Made by a program: the position numbers and the translations under genes. From Rhodanobacteraceae bacterium (lineage in GTDB: Bacteria; Pseudomonadota; Gammaproteobacteria; Xanthomonadales; Ahniellaceae), in contig JADJFT010000009.1 in assembly GCA_016708465.1 (NCBI GenBank), positions 1-64,000 of the forward strand: a stretch of DNA of 64,000 nucleotides, written 5' to 3'. Positions 38,094 to 47,763 of the stretch are shown piece by piece. Under the pieces are notes generated by a model. It did no database searches, was not told where the DNA came from, and saw only the letters and a program-made list of their open reading frames with translations. Position 1 is the stretch's first letter. The number at the start of each line of letters is the position of its first letter.

Positions 38094-38952
38094 TCGCGTC
38101 GAAAAGTGGCGCGATTTGGTCGATCCGGCCGAGTGCAATGGCTTGGGTTGGATTCTGATGTGGCGCATCGACGACGAGGTTGTATTTGCTGACGAAGCGT
38201 TCCGCGTAGTCGGACCAGCGCTCGTCGAAATTCCCCAACGAGTCGTGCAGCAGGTGCAGGTCTTGGGCGATGCCAACGCGCAAGCCGGCACGGTGGCAGC
38301 CAAGGCTGAAATCCATGTCGTACAGATGGAAGGCGTCGAAACGTTGTGCATCAAAAGGTTGTTGTTGCCACGCAGTGCGACGTGCGGCAATGAATAAGCC
38401 ATCGAGCAGGCAGGCTGACTGGTGCGCCGGACCAATGCCAGACAAGGTCGCAATGATGCGGCCATCCGGCAGTGGATAGCTGACTTGCGCGCGACCACTT
38501 TCCGGCCCGCCCCATAACGCCGCTGGGCCATCAGCGCGAATCGCGCCGGCAGGACCGAAGACGTCGAAAAGCTGCATGGCATGGGCGACACGCGCTGCGA
38601 AATCGGTGCGCAGGAAGCGGATATCGTCGTGACAGAAGATGATCCAGTCACTCCGCGTCGTCGCTGCACCGCGGTTGTAAGCCTCGGCCAACGAGCGCGC
38701 ATCGTTCAACACGATCAGTTCGATTGCGGGCCAGTCGGCGAATGCCCGTGCGACCTCGGCACGGAATCGCGCCTCGACCGTTGGTTTGATCGAGCAACAG
38801 ATAAACGCGAGGCTGGGCAAATCGGGCGGCAACGGCAGTAGTGTTCCGGCATCGGCCACGTGCGTCGCCCGCTCAAGCAGGCGTGCGCAAAGTTCTGGCC
38901 GTTCCGGATGCAGCGCGGCCTCACGCTTCAGTGCCGACAAGGCCGCGTCCAT
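38080..38952 (-). CDS. Glycosyltransferase (GT2-like, Glyco_tranf_2_5 type)
   Basis: 290 residues. A helical N-terminal part precedes LAFICCSIKPTVEARF, a nucleotide-sugar-like strand pair, and FCHDDIRFLRTDF, which supplies the acidic metal site. Later LYDMDFSLGCHRAGLRVGI and LLHDSLGNF are acceptor-side blocks. It converges on the GT2 gene with a 14-base overlap and follows ettA on the minus strand after a 2-base gap, so it can share the ettA transcript. Acceptor unknown. Confidence 0.78.
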   Translation of the reverse strand: MDAALSALKREAALHPERPELCARLLERATHVADAGTLLPLPPDLPSLAFICCSIKPTVEARFRAEVARAFADWPAIELIVLNDARSLAEAYNRGAATTRSDWIIFCHDDIRFLRTDFAARVAHAMQLFDVFGPAGAIRADGPAALWGGPESGRAQVSYPLPDGRIIATLSGIGPAHQSACLLDGLFIAARRTAWQQQPFDAQRFDAFHLYDMDFSLGCHRAGLRVGIAQDLHLLHDSLGNFDERWSDYAERFVSKYNLVVDAPHQNPTQAIALGRIDQIAPLFDAINAA

Positions 38953-38954
38953 CG

Positions 38955-40618
38955 CTACTTCTTCAGCGCCTTGAAACGGATGCGATGCGGCTGGTCGGCA
39001 TCGGCACCGAGGCGCCGCTTCTTGTCTTCCTCGTACTCGCGGTAATTGCCCTGGAAGAACTCGACGTGTGAATCGCCTTCAAACGCGAGGATATGCGTAG
39101 CGATGCGATCGAGGAACCAGCGGTCATGCGAAATCACGAAGACGTTGCCCGGGAATTCGAGCAGGGCATCTTCGAGTGCGCGCAAGGTTTCGATGTCGAG
39201 ATCGTTCGACGGTTCGTCGAGCAGCAGCACATTGCCGCCCTGCAGCAGGGTGCTGGCCAGATGCAGGCGCCCGCGCTCACCGCCGGACAGGTTGCCGACC
39301 ATTTTCTGCTGGTCCTGGCCCTTGAAGTTGAAGCGCCCGAGGTAGGCGCGCGACTGGATCTCGATGCCATTGATGTTGAGGATGTCGAGACCGCCGGAGA
39401 TCTCCTGGAAGACGTTGTGGTTGCCATCGAGCTTGTCGCGACTTTGGTCGACATAGGCGAGCTTTACCGTCGGGCCGACACCGATCTCGCCCTTGTCGGG
39501 CTTCTCGATCCCCATGAGCATCTTGAACAGCGTCGACTTGCCGGCGCCGTTCGGGCCGATGATGCCGACGATCGCCCCGGGCGGCACGCTGAAGGCGAGG
39601 TCTTCGATCAACAGACGGTCGCCAAACGACTTCGAGACATTCTTGAACTCGATCACCGAATTGCCGAGGCGTTCACCGGGCGGAATGAAGATCTCGTTGG
39701 TCTCGTTGCGACGCTGGTAGTCGACCGACTGCAGGTCTTCGATTCGCGCAAGGCGCGCTTTGCCCTTGCTGCGCCCGCCTTTGGCATTCTGGCGCGCCCA
39801 CTCGAGTTCTTTCTGGATCGCCTTCTGGCGCGACTTTTCCTGATTCTCCTCCTGCTTCAGGCGCTCGTCCTTCTGCGTCAGCCAGTCGGTGTAGTTGCCC
39901 TTCCACGGGATGCCGCGGCCGCGGTCGAGTTCGAGGATCCACTCGGCGGCGTTGTCGAGGAAGTAACGGTCATGGGTGACCGCAACGACCGTACCCGGGA
40001 AGCGTGCGAGGTACTGCTCCAGCCACTCGACCGACTCGGCATCGAGATGGTTGGTCGGCTCATCGAGCAGCAGCATGTCCGGCTTCGACAGCAGCAATTT
40101 GCACAGTGCCACACGACGCTTCTCGCCACCGGAGAGCTTGCCGATGACGGCGTCCCAGGGCGGCAGGCGCAGCGCATCGGCGGCGACTTCCAATTGCTGT
40201 TTCAGCGTGTCGGCATCACCTGCCGCCAAAATCGCCTCGAGACGTTCCTGTTCCTTGGCAAGCGCATCGAAGTCGGCGTCCGCTTCGGCATAGGCGGCAT
40301 AGACCGCATCAAGTTTGTCCTTTGCCTCGAAAATTTCGCCGAGAGCAGTCTCGACTTCCTGGCGCACGGTGTGCGCGGGATCAAGTTTCGGCTCTTGTTC
40401 CAGATAGCCGATCTTGATGCCCGGCGCGGCGCGGCCTCGCCGTTGAAGTCCTTGTCGACGCCGGCCATGATGCGCAGCACCGTCGACTTGCCGGAGCCAT
40501 TCATGCCAAGCAGGCCGATCTTCGCGCCCGGGAAGAAACTCAGCGAAATGTTCTTGATGATTTCGCGCTTCGGGGGAACGACCTTGCTCACCCCGTTCAT
40601 GGTGTAGATGTACTGCAT
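38955..40618 (-). CDS. ettA: Energy-dependent translational throttle protein EttA (ABC-F), one-base frameshift
   Basis: An ABC-F ATPase that binds the ribosomal E site and couples translation to the ATP/ADP ratio. Start ATG 40618 (MQYIYTMNGVSKVV). Two ABC cassettes: Walker A GMNGSGKST and GPNGAGKST, signatures LSGGEKRR and LSGGERGR, Walker B LLLDEPTNHLD and LLLDEPSNDLD. Near 40436 a C is missing (GAGGCCGCG instead of GAGGCCCGCG), separating GEA from APGIKIGYLEQEP; with it the protein is 554 residues, matching E. coli. It ends in a true TAG stop at 38955-38957. A sequencing error is likely for a gene this conserved. Confidence 0.94.
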
Positions 40619-40663
40619 GGAAAGGCCCGACCAAGCGAATAGAAGACCGAGCATTGTCGGGGC

Positions 40664-42421
40664 ATGGGCCAGTCAAGTCCAGCGCGGCGCGGTAACGGCT
40701 TGAGCATACCCACACTGGCCGTAGTGCTGGCCCTGCACAAGGCTGGGCACCAGGAAGAGGCCGAGCGTGGCTATCGCGCCATAGTCGCGGCCACGGCGAA
40801 CGCCGACGCGATGCAGTTGTTGGCCACGCTGCTGCACCAGCGTGGCGAATCCGCTGAAGCGCTGAATTGGCTTGACCGTGCCATGCCGCATCTGGCGCAA
40901 CGCGACGCGGCCGAGTCGAATCGTTCGGCCCTGTTGTTGGCGCTGGGTCGACACGACGAGGCGCTGGCGACGGCAATCGCCGTCTTGGCGCGTCAGCCGG
41001 GACATGTCGGCGCACGACGCAATCGCGATCTCGCGCGACTGGCGCTCGCGCGAGCGGTGACCGACCTGATCACGCGCGTTGACGCCTGGACCGCCTATCT
41101 GGCGGACGTCGCCACCGCCACCGATGCCTGGCTCGAATATGGCAATGCGCTGCAGAATATCGGCGAATCCGAAGTCGCCGTCGCTGCGTTCGATGCGGCG
41201 CAACAAGCTTGGGTTGGCATGCCGGAGGTGGCGAGCGCGGCGCTCATCGCCGCCCATTTCGAGGCCAGCGCGACAACGGCTTCGCTCGCCGCGCGTGCGC
41301 GTACTGCGGCGGCGCAATACGTGCAGCAAGCGCCATCGATGATGACCGCCGGCGAACGTGACGCCGACACCTTCGGGTTCTACTCGCCACGCTTCGGCGA
41401 CGGGCCGATCGCAAGCCTGATACTGCCGGTCTTGCGCGAACTGCGCGCTAACGGCGTACGTATCGTGCTCTATTCGGGTGTCGATCACGAGCCCGAAGAC
41501 GCGCGCGCTTACCGCGAGATCGCCGATGTTTTCCATGACATCGGTGCGCTTGACGATGCCGGCTTTCTCGTGCAGGCCGATGCAGACCGAGTCGGGGTGA
41601 TGTTCGACCTCTGTGGCCATGCACCCGGTAATCGCCTGCGTAGTTTCGCGGCACGGCTGGCACCTCTTCAGGTCAGTTGGGGCGATTGGTTCTGCACGAC
41701 CGGCTTGCCGGAGATGGATGTCTTCATCGGCGACACGGTGACCACGCCGCCGCAGGAAGACGACTGGTTCGCCGAACGGGTGTGGCGTTTGCCCACGCGC
41801 TTCGTCCATGCCTTGCCCGCGGACACACCTGCACCAAGCGACACCGTGCCCGAGCAGCCCCGTTTCGCGAGTTTCAATCGTCTTTCGAAACTGACCGGGG
41901 CGACCAGTGCGGCCTGGGCGCAGATCCTGCGGCGCGTGCCGGACGCGACTTTGCTGCTGCGCTCCGGTGGTCTGGAGCAGGCGTCGCTGCGCCAGCACGT
42001 CGCCGCCCGTTTCTCGGCGCAGGGCGTGGACCCGCAGCGCATCGAATTCGAGCCGTTCGGCAGCTACGCCGAGACCTTGGCGCGATATCGCAATGTCCGC
42101 GTCGCGCTCGACCCGTTTCCGTTCAACGGATGCGTCACGACGCTGGATGCACTGGCGATGCACGTGCCGGTCGTGGCCTTGCGTGGCCACAGCGTGGTCG
42201 CGCGGCAGAGCGCCGCCTTGCTGGCCGCGATTGACCGCACGGAATGGATCGCACAGGACATCGATGAATATATCGACACGGCAGCGCGCCTGATCGACGC
42301 ACGAACCAACCTCGACGCCCGGCGCATGCTTGGACATGCGGTGCCGTTGCCGATCTTTGACGTGCCACGCTACACCGAAGGCCTGCTTGGGGCGATCCGC
42401 GAAGTTCAGACGGCGCGCTGA
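40664..42421 (+). CDS. TPR/SPINDLY-type (GT41) glycosyltransferase A
   Basis: 585 residues, intact. Divergent from ettA across only 45 bp. The N-terminal TPR-like helices (about 15-160; EEAERGYRAIV, ALLLALGRHDEA) precede a GT41 catalytic half. That half has the ADRVGVMFDLCGH and RLAPLQVSWGDW region and the hallmark FASFNRLSKLT, EPFGSYAETLARY and DPFPFNGCVTTLDAL blocks. This is the bacterial O-GlcNAc-transferase/SPINDLY group, which glycosylates proteins, sometimes flagellin, from nucleotide sugars. The target here is unknown. Its end overlaps by 16 bases the end of the convergent paralogue. Confidence 0.85.
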   Translation: MGQSSPARRGNGLSIPTLAVVLALHKAGHQEEAERGYRAIVAATANADAMQLLATLLHQRGESAEALNWLDRAMPHLAQRDAAESNRSALLLALGRHDEALATAIAVLARQPGHVGARRNRDLARLALARAVTDLITRVDAWTAYLADVATATDAWLEYGNALQNIGESEVAVAAFDAAQQAWVGMPEVASAALIAAHFEASATTASLAARARTAAAQYVQQAPSMMTAGERDADTFGFYSPRFGDGPIASLILPVLRELRANGVRIVLYSGVDHEPEDARAYREIADVFHDIGALDDAGFLVQADADRVGVMFDLCGHAPGNRLRSFAARLAPLQVSWGDWFCTTGLPEMDVFIGDTVTTPPQEDDWFAERVWRLPTRFVHALPADTPAPSDTVPEQPRFASFNRLSKLTGATSAAWAQILRRVPDATLLLRSGGLEQASLRQHVAARFSAQGVDPQRIEFEPFGSYAETLARYRNVRVALDPFPFNGCVTTLDALAMHVPVVALRGHSVVARQSAALLAAIDRTEWIAQDIDEYIDTAARLIDARTNLDARRMLGHAVPLPIFDVPRYTEGLLGAIREVQTAR

Positions 42422-44268
42422 AGTACCTCGCGTTCGAGCAGCGCCGCGAATGCATCGACCACCGCGTCATCGCGATAGAGGCGATGCTTGCGTTGCGCGA
42501 TCAAGGCGACGATGCGGCGGCGTTCATCGGCGTTGTTCACGAGCGTAACGGCGCGATGCACGAAGTCGTCGCGGTCGTTGGCGATCAATTCCGGAATTTC
42601 CATCAGCGTCAGCATCGCGGCAGTGTGGCGGCTCCGCATGAATTCGCCCGGTAGGGTGAGTATGGGTACATCGCCCCAAAAGGTCTCAAGCGCGGTGACA
42701 CCACCCGACCAGGACAGCGCATCGAGCACCAAGTCCGACTGCCAGAGTTCGCTGAGAAAGGTCGACTCGTCGACATGCCCAATGATGCGCACGCGCCGGT
42801 CCAGGTCGATGTCGTGCGCTGCGAACACCGGGTGCATGCGGCGCAGCAGGTTTGCTTCGATACCGGACTGCAGACCGCAGAGCAGCACCAGTTCAGCGTC
42901 CGGAACGGCGGCGAGGATGCGAGCGAATATGACATCTTGCTCGGGCAGCAGTTTCAGCCCGTTTTGCGCACAAACGATGCGCAGCGGTGCGCCGACCACG
43001 CGCTTGACCTGTTGCGGTTGCAGCGGCAATGGCGCCGGGTCGTACCAGCAGCCAATGCCGGGTAGCGGCATCAATGTTTCGGCGTAGTGGCGCGCGCCGT
43101 CTGCGGGTTCCATCAGGGCGCTGCTGATGAAGGCGTCCATGCTGCCGACGCCGCTGGTCACCGGGTGTCCCCAGAGCATCGCCTGAAAGGGTGCGAGTCG
43201 CAGCGCTGATAGCGCAACCGTGCGCGGATGCATGCCGACATCGATGTAAACGAGCGCATCGCAGGTATCGTCGCGGATGCGCTGCGCCATCTCGCCCAAT
43301 GCGCCGATTTCGGTGCGTACGACATCCAGGTCGCGGTGCAATTGCTCGGTCACCGCGTCGCTGCCAGCCTCCAGTGCATACGCGTGCACTTCGAAACGGT
43401 CGCGTGGCAGGCGCTGCATCAGGCCACCAAACAGTTTGAGCACGGTGTGATGACGTAGCGTGGCGGTGAGGAAACCGATGCGCAGCTTGCGGCCGCGCAA
43501 GGGCGGTGGGCGGATGGCCTGGTCGAACTGAGGAAATGCAGCAGCCGCCATACGTCGCAGCACGCGACCGAGTGCGATTTGCCGCGAGGTCACGTCGATG
43601 CCGGTGTAAGCGAGGTGGAAATTGCATTGCGCCAGCATGAGTCCTTCGAGCCGCTGGCGCAGCGCCGGCGCTTCGAGATCGCGAGCGGCAAATTCGGCGC
43701 AGCCGGTATCCCAGTCGGCGATGTAGCGGTCGATCACATCGCGGCTGGCAAAAAACTTGTCGTGAGGTGTCAGGAACTTGGCCCAGCGCGCCAGCAGCAG
43801 ATCGGGGTTGATCTGTAATGCGGCATCCAGCGCCGTATGCATTTCTTCATAGAAACCGAGGCGCGAAGCGGTGATCGCGAGCATGAACTGATTCGGCGCA
43901 GAATCCGGCGCCAGCAGCACCAATCGACGTCGCAGCGGCAACACTTGCGCTGGCGTCGCGCCGCTGTATTCCATCGCGATCACCTGCAATTCGATGCCGC
44001 GCACGTCAGTGGCATCGAATTGCGCAATACGCGATCCAATGTTGAATGCCGCGCGATGCTGTTGCATCTGCAGCATGCATTGGCCGAGTTCGCAGAGCGC
44101 CGGAATCCAGTCTGCATGACGTTGCAACAATGCGTTGATGGCGACCGTCGCATCCTGCACCGGCAAGTCACGACGCAAGCGGCTCAGAGCCTCTTCGGCC
44201 ATCGCGAATTGCCCATCGCCGAGCAGTGCGTCGATCGAGGTCAATACAGCAGGATTGGATGGGCTCAT
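42406..44268 (-). CDS. TPR/SPINDLY-type (GT41) glycosyltransferase B
   Basis: 620 residues from ATG 44268 (SPSNPAVLTSIDALL); a longer frame from 44367 overlaps the glyA promoter region. N-terminal TPR-like helices (about 10-200) precede a catalytic half with RKLRIGFLTATLRHHTVLKL, RLAPFQAMLWGHPVTSGV and AQNGLKLLPEQDVIFARIL. LVLDALSWSGGVTALETFWG corresponds to the GT41 donor-binding region. It is a distant paralogue of the neighbouring gene and converges on it. Two linked GT41 enzymes suggest glycosylation of more than one acceptor, or serial action. Confidence 0.83.
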   Translation of the reverse strand: MSPSNPAVLTSIDALLGDGQFAMAEEALSRLRRDLPVQDATVAINALLQRHADWIPALCELGQCMLQMQQHRAAFNIGSRIAQFDATDVRGIELQVIAMEYSGATPAQVLPLRRRLVLLAPDSAPNQFMLAITASRLGFYEEMHTALDAALQINPDLLLARWAKFLTPHDKFFASRDVIDRYIADWDTGCAEFAARDLEAPALRQRLEGLMLAQCNFHLAYTGIDVTSRQIALGRVLRRMAAAAFPQFDQAIRPPPLRGRKLRIGFLTATLRHHTVLKLFGGLMQRLPRDRFEVHAYALEAGSDAVTEQLHRDLDVVRTEIGALGEMAQRIRDDTCDALVYIDVGMHPRTVALSALRLAPFQAMLWGHPVTSGVGSMDAFISSALMEPADGARHYAETLMPLPGIGCWYDPAPLPLQPQQVKRVVGAPLRIVCAQNGLKLLPEQDVIFARILAAVPDAELVLLCGLQSGIEANLLRRMHPVFAAHDIDLDRRVRIIGHVDESTFLSELWQSDLVLDALSWSGGVTALETFWGDVPILTLPGEFMRSRHTAAMLTLMEIPELIANDRDDFVHRAVTLVNNADERRRIVALIAQRKHRLYRDDAVVDAFAALLEREVLQRAV

Positions 44269-44404
44269 CGGCAGCGGGCCAGAATCGGGCGGAACGAGGG
44301 CAGAAGAGCGCGAAAGACTAACGCTGTTCAGCGTCGCGGGCGAGCCGGGAATGCGCTGCGCTAACATGGCGACCTTCCTGTTCCTTCGCTACGGAGCCTC
44401 CCCG

Positions 44405-45658
44405 ATGTATCGCCAGACCACGTCGATCGACGCCTTTGACCCCGAACTTGCCCAGGCCATCGCCGCCGAAGTGCAGCGTCAGGAAGATCACGTCGAGCTG
44501 ATCGCGTCGGAAAACTATGCCAGCCCGCGCGTGATGGCGGCGCAAGGTTCGGTGTTGACCAACAAGTACGCCGAGGGCTATCCCGGCAAACGCTATTACG
44601 GCGGCTGCGAGTATGTCGACGTCGCTGAGAACCTCGCGATTGCCCGTGCGAAGCAGTTGTTCGGTGCCGATTACGCCAATGTGCAACCGCACTCCGGTTC
44701 GCAAGCGAATGCCGCGGTCTATCTTGCGTTGCTCAAGCCAGGAGACACCATCCTCGGTATGAGCCTGGCGCATGGCGGCCACCTGACACACGGCGCAAAG
44801 GTCAATTTTTCCGGCAAGATCTTCAAGGCCGAGCAATACGGTATCGACGTGAACACCGGCCTGATCGATTACGCCGAAGTCGAGCGCCTTGCGCGCGAGC
44901 ACAAGCCGAAGATGATCATTGCCGGCTTCTCGGCTTACTCGCGCGTCATCGACTGGGCAATATTTGCCGAAATAGCGAAGGCGGTCGGTGCCTATTTCTT
45001 TGTCGACATGGCACACGTCGCCGGCCTCGTGGCTGCGGGTGAATACCCAAACCCGGTGCCGCATGCCGATGTCGTGACCTCGACCACGCACAAGACCCTG
45101 CGCGGTCCGCGCGGCGGCATCATTCTCGCCAAGGCCAATGCCGAGATCGAGAAGAAGCTGCAGTCGATGGTTTTCCCGGGCACGCAGGGCGGGCCATTGA
45201 TGCATGTGATCGCCGCCAAGGCGGTCGCCTTCCTCGAAGCGCTGCAGCCGGATTTCAAGAGCTATCAGCATCAGGTCGTGTTGAACGCACAGGCGATGGC
45301 GAACGCCTTCATCAGCCGTGGCTATCGGATCGTCTCCGGCGGCACGAAGAATCATTTGTTCCTGGTTGACCTGATCGGCCGCGATGTCACCGGCAAGGAT
45401 GCAGAAGCCGCGCTCGGTGACGCGCACATCACTGTCAACAAGAACGCGGTGCCGAATGATCCGCGCTCACCGTTCGTGACCTCCGGCTTGCGCATCGGTA
45501 CGCCGGCGGTGACCACGCGTGGCTACAAGGAACCTGACTGCGTCGCACTCGCACACTGGATTTGCGACGTGCTTGATGCGCCAGCCAATGCCGACGTCAT
45601 CGCCGGTGCTCGCGCCAATGTCACTAAGCAATGCCAGCAATTTCCGGTGTACGCCTGA
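44405..45658 (+). CDS. glyA: Serine hydroxymethyltransferase
   Basis: 417 residues, the usual GlyA length. A PLP enzyme converting serine and tetrahydrofolate to glycine and methylene-THF. The PLP lysine is K230 in the TTHKTLRGPRGG block (K229 in E. coli). N-terminal HVELIASENYAS and YAEGYPGKRYYGGCE blocks are intact. ATG 44405 was chosen because the conserved start MYRQTTSIDAFD begins there. It is upstream of nrdR and rib genes, a common gammaproteobacterial order. Confidence 0.97.
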   Translation: MYRQTTSIDAFDPELAQAIAAEVQRQEDHVELIASENYASPRVMAAQGSVLTNKYAEGYPGKRYYGGCEYVDVAENLAIARAKQLFGADYANVQPHSGSQANAAVYLALLKPGDTILGMSLAHGGHLTHGAKVNFSGKIFKAEQYGIDVNTGLIDYAEVERLAREHKPKMIIAGFSAYSRVIDWAIFAEIAKAVGAYFFVDMAHVAGLVAAGEYPNPVPHADVVTSTTHKTLRGPRGGIILAKANAEIEKKLQSMVFPGTQGGPLMHVIAAKAVAFLEALQPDFKSYQHQVVLNAQAMANAFISRGYRIVSGGTKNHLFLVDLIGRDVTGKDAEAALGDAHITVNKNAVPNDPRSPFVTSGLRIGTPAVTTRGYKEPDCVALAHWICDVLDAPANADVIAGARANVTKQCQQFPVYA

Positions 45659-45669
45659 GGCACTAGTTT

Positions 45670-46188
45670 ATGCATTGCCCGTTCTGCCAAAAGCCCGATA
45701 CCCGCGTCGTCGACTCGCGTCTGACGGACGACGGTGCACAGGTGCGTCGGCGGCGCCAGTGCGAGGGCTGTGGCGAGCGCTTCACGACCTTCGAATCGGT
45801 CGAGTTCAAGTTGCCGATGATCGTGAAGACGGATGGGCGTCGCGAGGCTTTTGATGCATCGAAATTGCGCGCGAGCCTCGAGCACTGCTTGCACAAGCGG
45901 CCAGCCAGTGCCGTGAGCATCGATGCCGCGATCGTGGCGATCAGCAAGCGTCTTCGCGGCTTGGGTGAACGCGAAGTGCTTTCACGGCGCGTTGGCGATT
46001 GGGTGATGAGTGAACTGCGTCGTATCGATCAGGTCGCCTACGTGCGATTCGCGTCGGTTTATCGCAAGTTCGAGGACGTGCAGGCCTTCCGCGAGGAAGT
46101 CGAGCAACCCGAACGTGATTTGCCGTCGTTGTCAGAGCACCAACTTTCCCTGCTCGATGACCCGGTGCCGGCCGGCCGCAAGCCGTGA
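45670..46188 (+). CDS. nrdR: Transcriptional repressor NrdR
   Basis: 172 residues. The amino-terminal zinc ribbon CPFC...CEGC and an ATP-cone domain (about 45-135; IVKTDGRREAFDASKLRASL) identify NrdR, which binds NrdR boxes to repress ribonucleotide reductase genes according to (d)ATP level. It follows glyA by 11 bp; its stop overlaps the next gene (TGATG). It is slightly longer than the typical 150, with a Pro-rich tail. Confidence 0.95.
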   Translation: MHCPFCQKPDTRVVDSRLTDDGAQVRRRRQCEGCGERFTTFESVEFKLPMIVKTDGRREAFDASKLRASLEHCLHKRPASAVSIDAAIVAISKRLRGLGEREVLSRRVGDWVMSELRRIDQVAYVRFASVYRKFEDVQAFREEVEQPERDLPSLSEHQLSLLDDPVPAGRKP

Positions 46189-46667
46189 TGGCTCGGTACG
46201 TGTGGTTGAGCGAGGTGCCGCAACATGCGCAGCAGCTTGCGGAATGGCATGTCGCAGAATGGACGTCGTTGATTCCCGCTTTCAATGTGGCGGACATGAT
46301 CACCGAGTTCGCGACGCATGATGGCGACATGAAAATTCCGACGACGTTGATTGCCCTCGACCAAGACGAATTGTTGGGCTCGGTCAGCCTGCTCGAAAAC
46401 GATCACGATGACATTCGCGCCTATTCGCCGTGGTTGGCGAGCCTGTATGTACGGCCAGCCTCGCGTGGCACTGGTTTGGGTATCGAACTGGTACGACGAT
46501 GCGAAGACGTGGCGTATCGGCTCGGCATCGAGCGACTGTATCTCTACACCGCCGGCCAAGAATCGTTTTATCGCAAGCTCGGTTGGCGCGACGTGGCGAC
46601 CGTCAGTCTGCGCGCTGTGTGTGCGACGGTGATGGACGTTGCGCCGCGTCGGCTGATGGCCGCGTAA
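46188..46667 (+). CDS. GNAT family N-acetyltransferase
   Basis: 159 residues. ATG 46188 overlaps the nrdR stop. Core GNAT motif A is seen as ASLYVRPASRGTGLGIELV, with SVSLLENDHDD before it and the YLYTAGQESFYRKLGW motif B end that positions acetyl-CoA. The substrate cannot be inferred. It sits between nrdR and ribD, so it is likely co-transcribed with riboflavin genes by chance of location. Confidence 0.85.
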   Translation: MARYVWLSEVPQHAQQLAEWHVAEWTSLIPAFNVADMITEFATHDGDMKIPTTLIALDQDELLGSVSLLENDHDDIRAYSPWLASLYVRPASRGTGLGIELVRRCEDVAYRLGIERLYLYTAGQESFYRKLGWRDVATVSLRAVCATVMDVAPRRLMAA

Positions 46668-46669
46668 GC

Positions 46670-47755
46670 ATGTTCAGCGCCAGCGACCACGTGCACATGT
46701 CGGAAGCGCTGCGCCTCGCCGCGCGCGGTCTGTACACGACACAACCGAACCCTCGCGTCGGTTGCGTGATCGCGCAAGCCGATCATGTGCTCGGACGTGG
46801 CTTTCACGCGCGCGCCGGCGAAGCACATGCTGAAGTGTTGGCACTGCGCAAGGCTGGCGACCGTGCGCGCGGCGCAACCGCATACGTCACGCTTGAGCCG
46901 TGCGCGCATCACGGGCGCACGCCGCCATGCGCAGAAGCGCTGGTGCGTGCCGGCGTGGTACGCGTGGTCGCGGCGATCGGCGATCCCTTCGATCGGGTTG
47001 CCGGGCGGGGTTTCGAAATCCTGCAAGCGGCCGGGATCGCGGTTGAGGTCGGACTGATGGAAGCCGCCTCACATGAATTGAATATCGGCTTCTTCTCGCG
47101 GATCCAGGAGGTTCGGCCGTTCGTGCGCGTGAAGCTCGCGACAACGCTGGATGGCCGCACGGCACCGGCCGATGGCACGCAGCAATGGATCACCAGCGAG
47201 GCGGCGCGTCGTGATGGTCATCGCTGGCGCGCACGTGCTTCGGCCATTCTGACCGGCGTGGGCACCGTGCTCGCCGATGATCCACGATTGAACGTGCGAC
47301 TGGATGAACCGCATGTCTCACCGTTGCGCGTGATTGTCGATACACAATTGCGCACGCCGGCTACGGCGCGGTTATTGCACGACAACGGTGCGCCGGTGCT
47401 GATCGTTTGCGCTGATCCGGCGGATGCACAGCGCCGCGCCGCGCTTGCCTCAGCCGGTGCCGAGATTGTCGTGCTGCCGATTGCAGGTGCCGGGATCGAC
47501 CTGCATGCGCTGATGAGTTTGCTCGTGCAACGCCAAGTCAATGAACTGCATGTCGAGGCGGGTGCCAAATTGGCTGGCGCGCTGTTGCATGCCGGTCTGC
47601 TGGACGAATTGCTTCTGTATCAAGCCACGAACTTTCTGGGCGCCTGCGCGCGGCCTTTGATCGCCGGTGCGATGTTGCCCGTGGCGTCCTGGAAAGTCAT
47701 CGACGAACGCCGTGTCGGGCCGGATCGTCGCCTCCTATTGCGCGCGAGTCGCTAG
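46670..47755 (+). CDS. ribD: Bifunctional riboflavin deaminase/reductase RibD
   Basis: 361 residues. It converts the GTP cyclohydrolase II product by deamination then reduction. The N-terminal deaminase has zinc ligands in GEAHAEVLAL and EPCAHHGRTPPCAEAL. The C-terminal reductase domain shows the VRVKLATTLDGRTA and TGVGTVLADDPRLNVR NADPH-binding blocks. It starts 3 bases after the acetyltransferase. It ends in a real TAG stop (47753-47755), just before the damaged ribE start. Confidence 0.96.
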   Translation: MFSASDHVHMSEALRLAARGLYTTQPNPRVGCVIAQADHVLGRGFHARAGEAHAEVLALRKAGDRARGATAYVTLEPCAHHGRTPPCAEALVRAGVVRVVAAIGDPFDRVAGRGFEILQAAGIAVEVGLMEAASHELNIGFFSRIQEVRPFVRVKLATTLDGRTAPADGTQQWITSEAARRDGHRWRARASAILTGVGTVLADDPRLNVRLDEPHVSPLRVIVDTQLRTPATARLLHDNGAPVLIVCADPADAQRRAALASAGAEIVVLPIAGAGIDLHALMSLLVQRQVNELHVEAGAKLAGALLHAGLLDELLLYQATNFLGACARPLIAGAMLPVASWKVIDERRVGPDRRLLLRASR

Positions 47756-47763
47756 GACTCAGC

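Noticed and set aside
39093..40607. 504-codon open frame opposite ettA
   Set aside because: Antisense shadow of a clear ABC-F protein with both Walker motifs on the minus strand.
40673..42337. 554-codon open frame opposite the GT41 gene
   Set aside because: No recognisable domain; the plus strand shows the GT41 signature.
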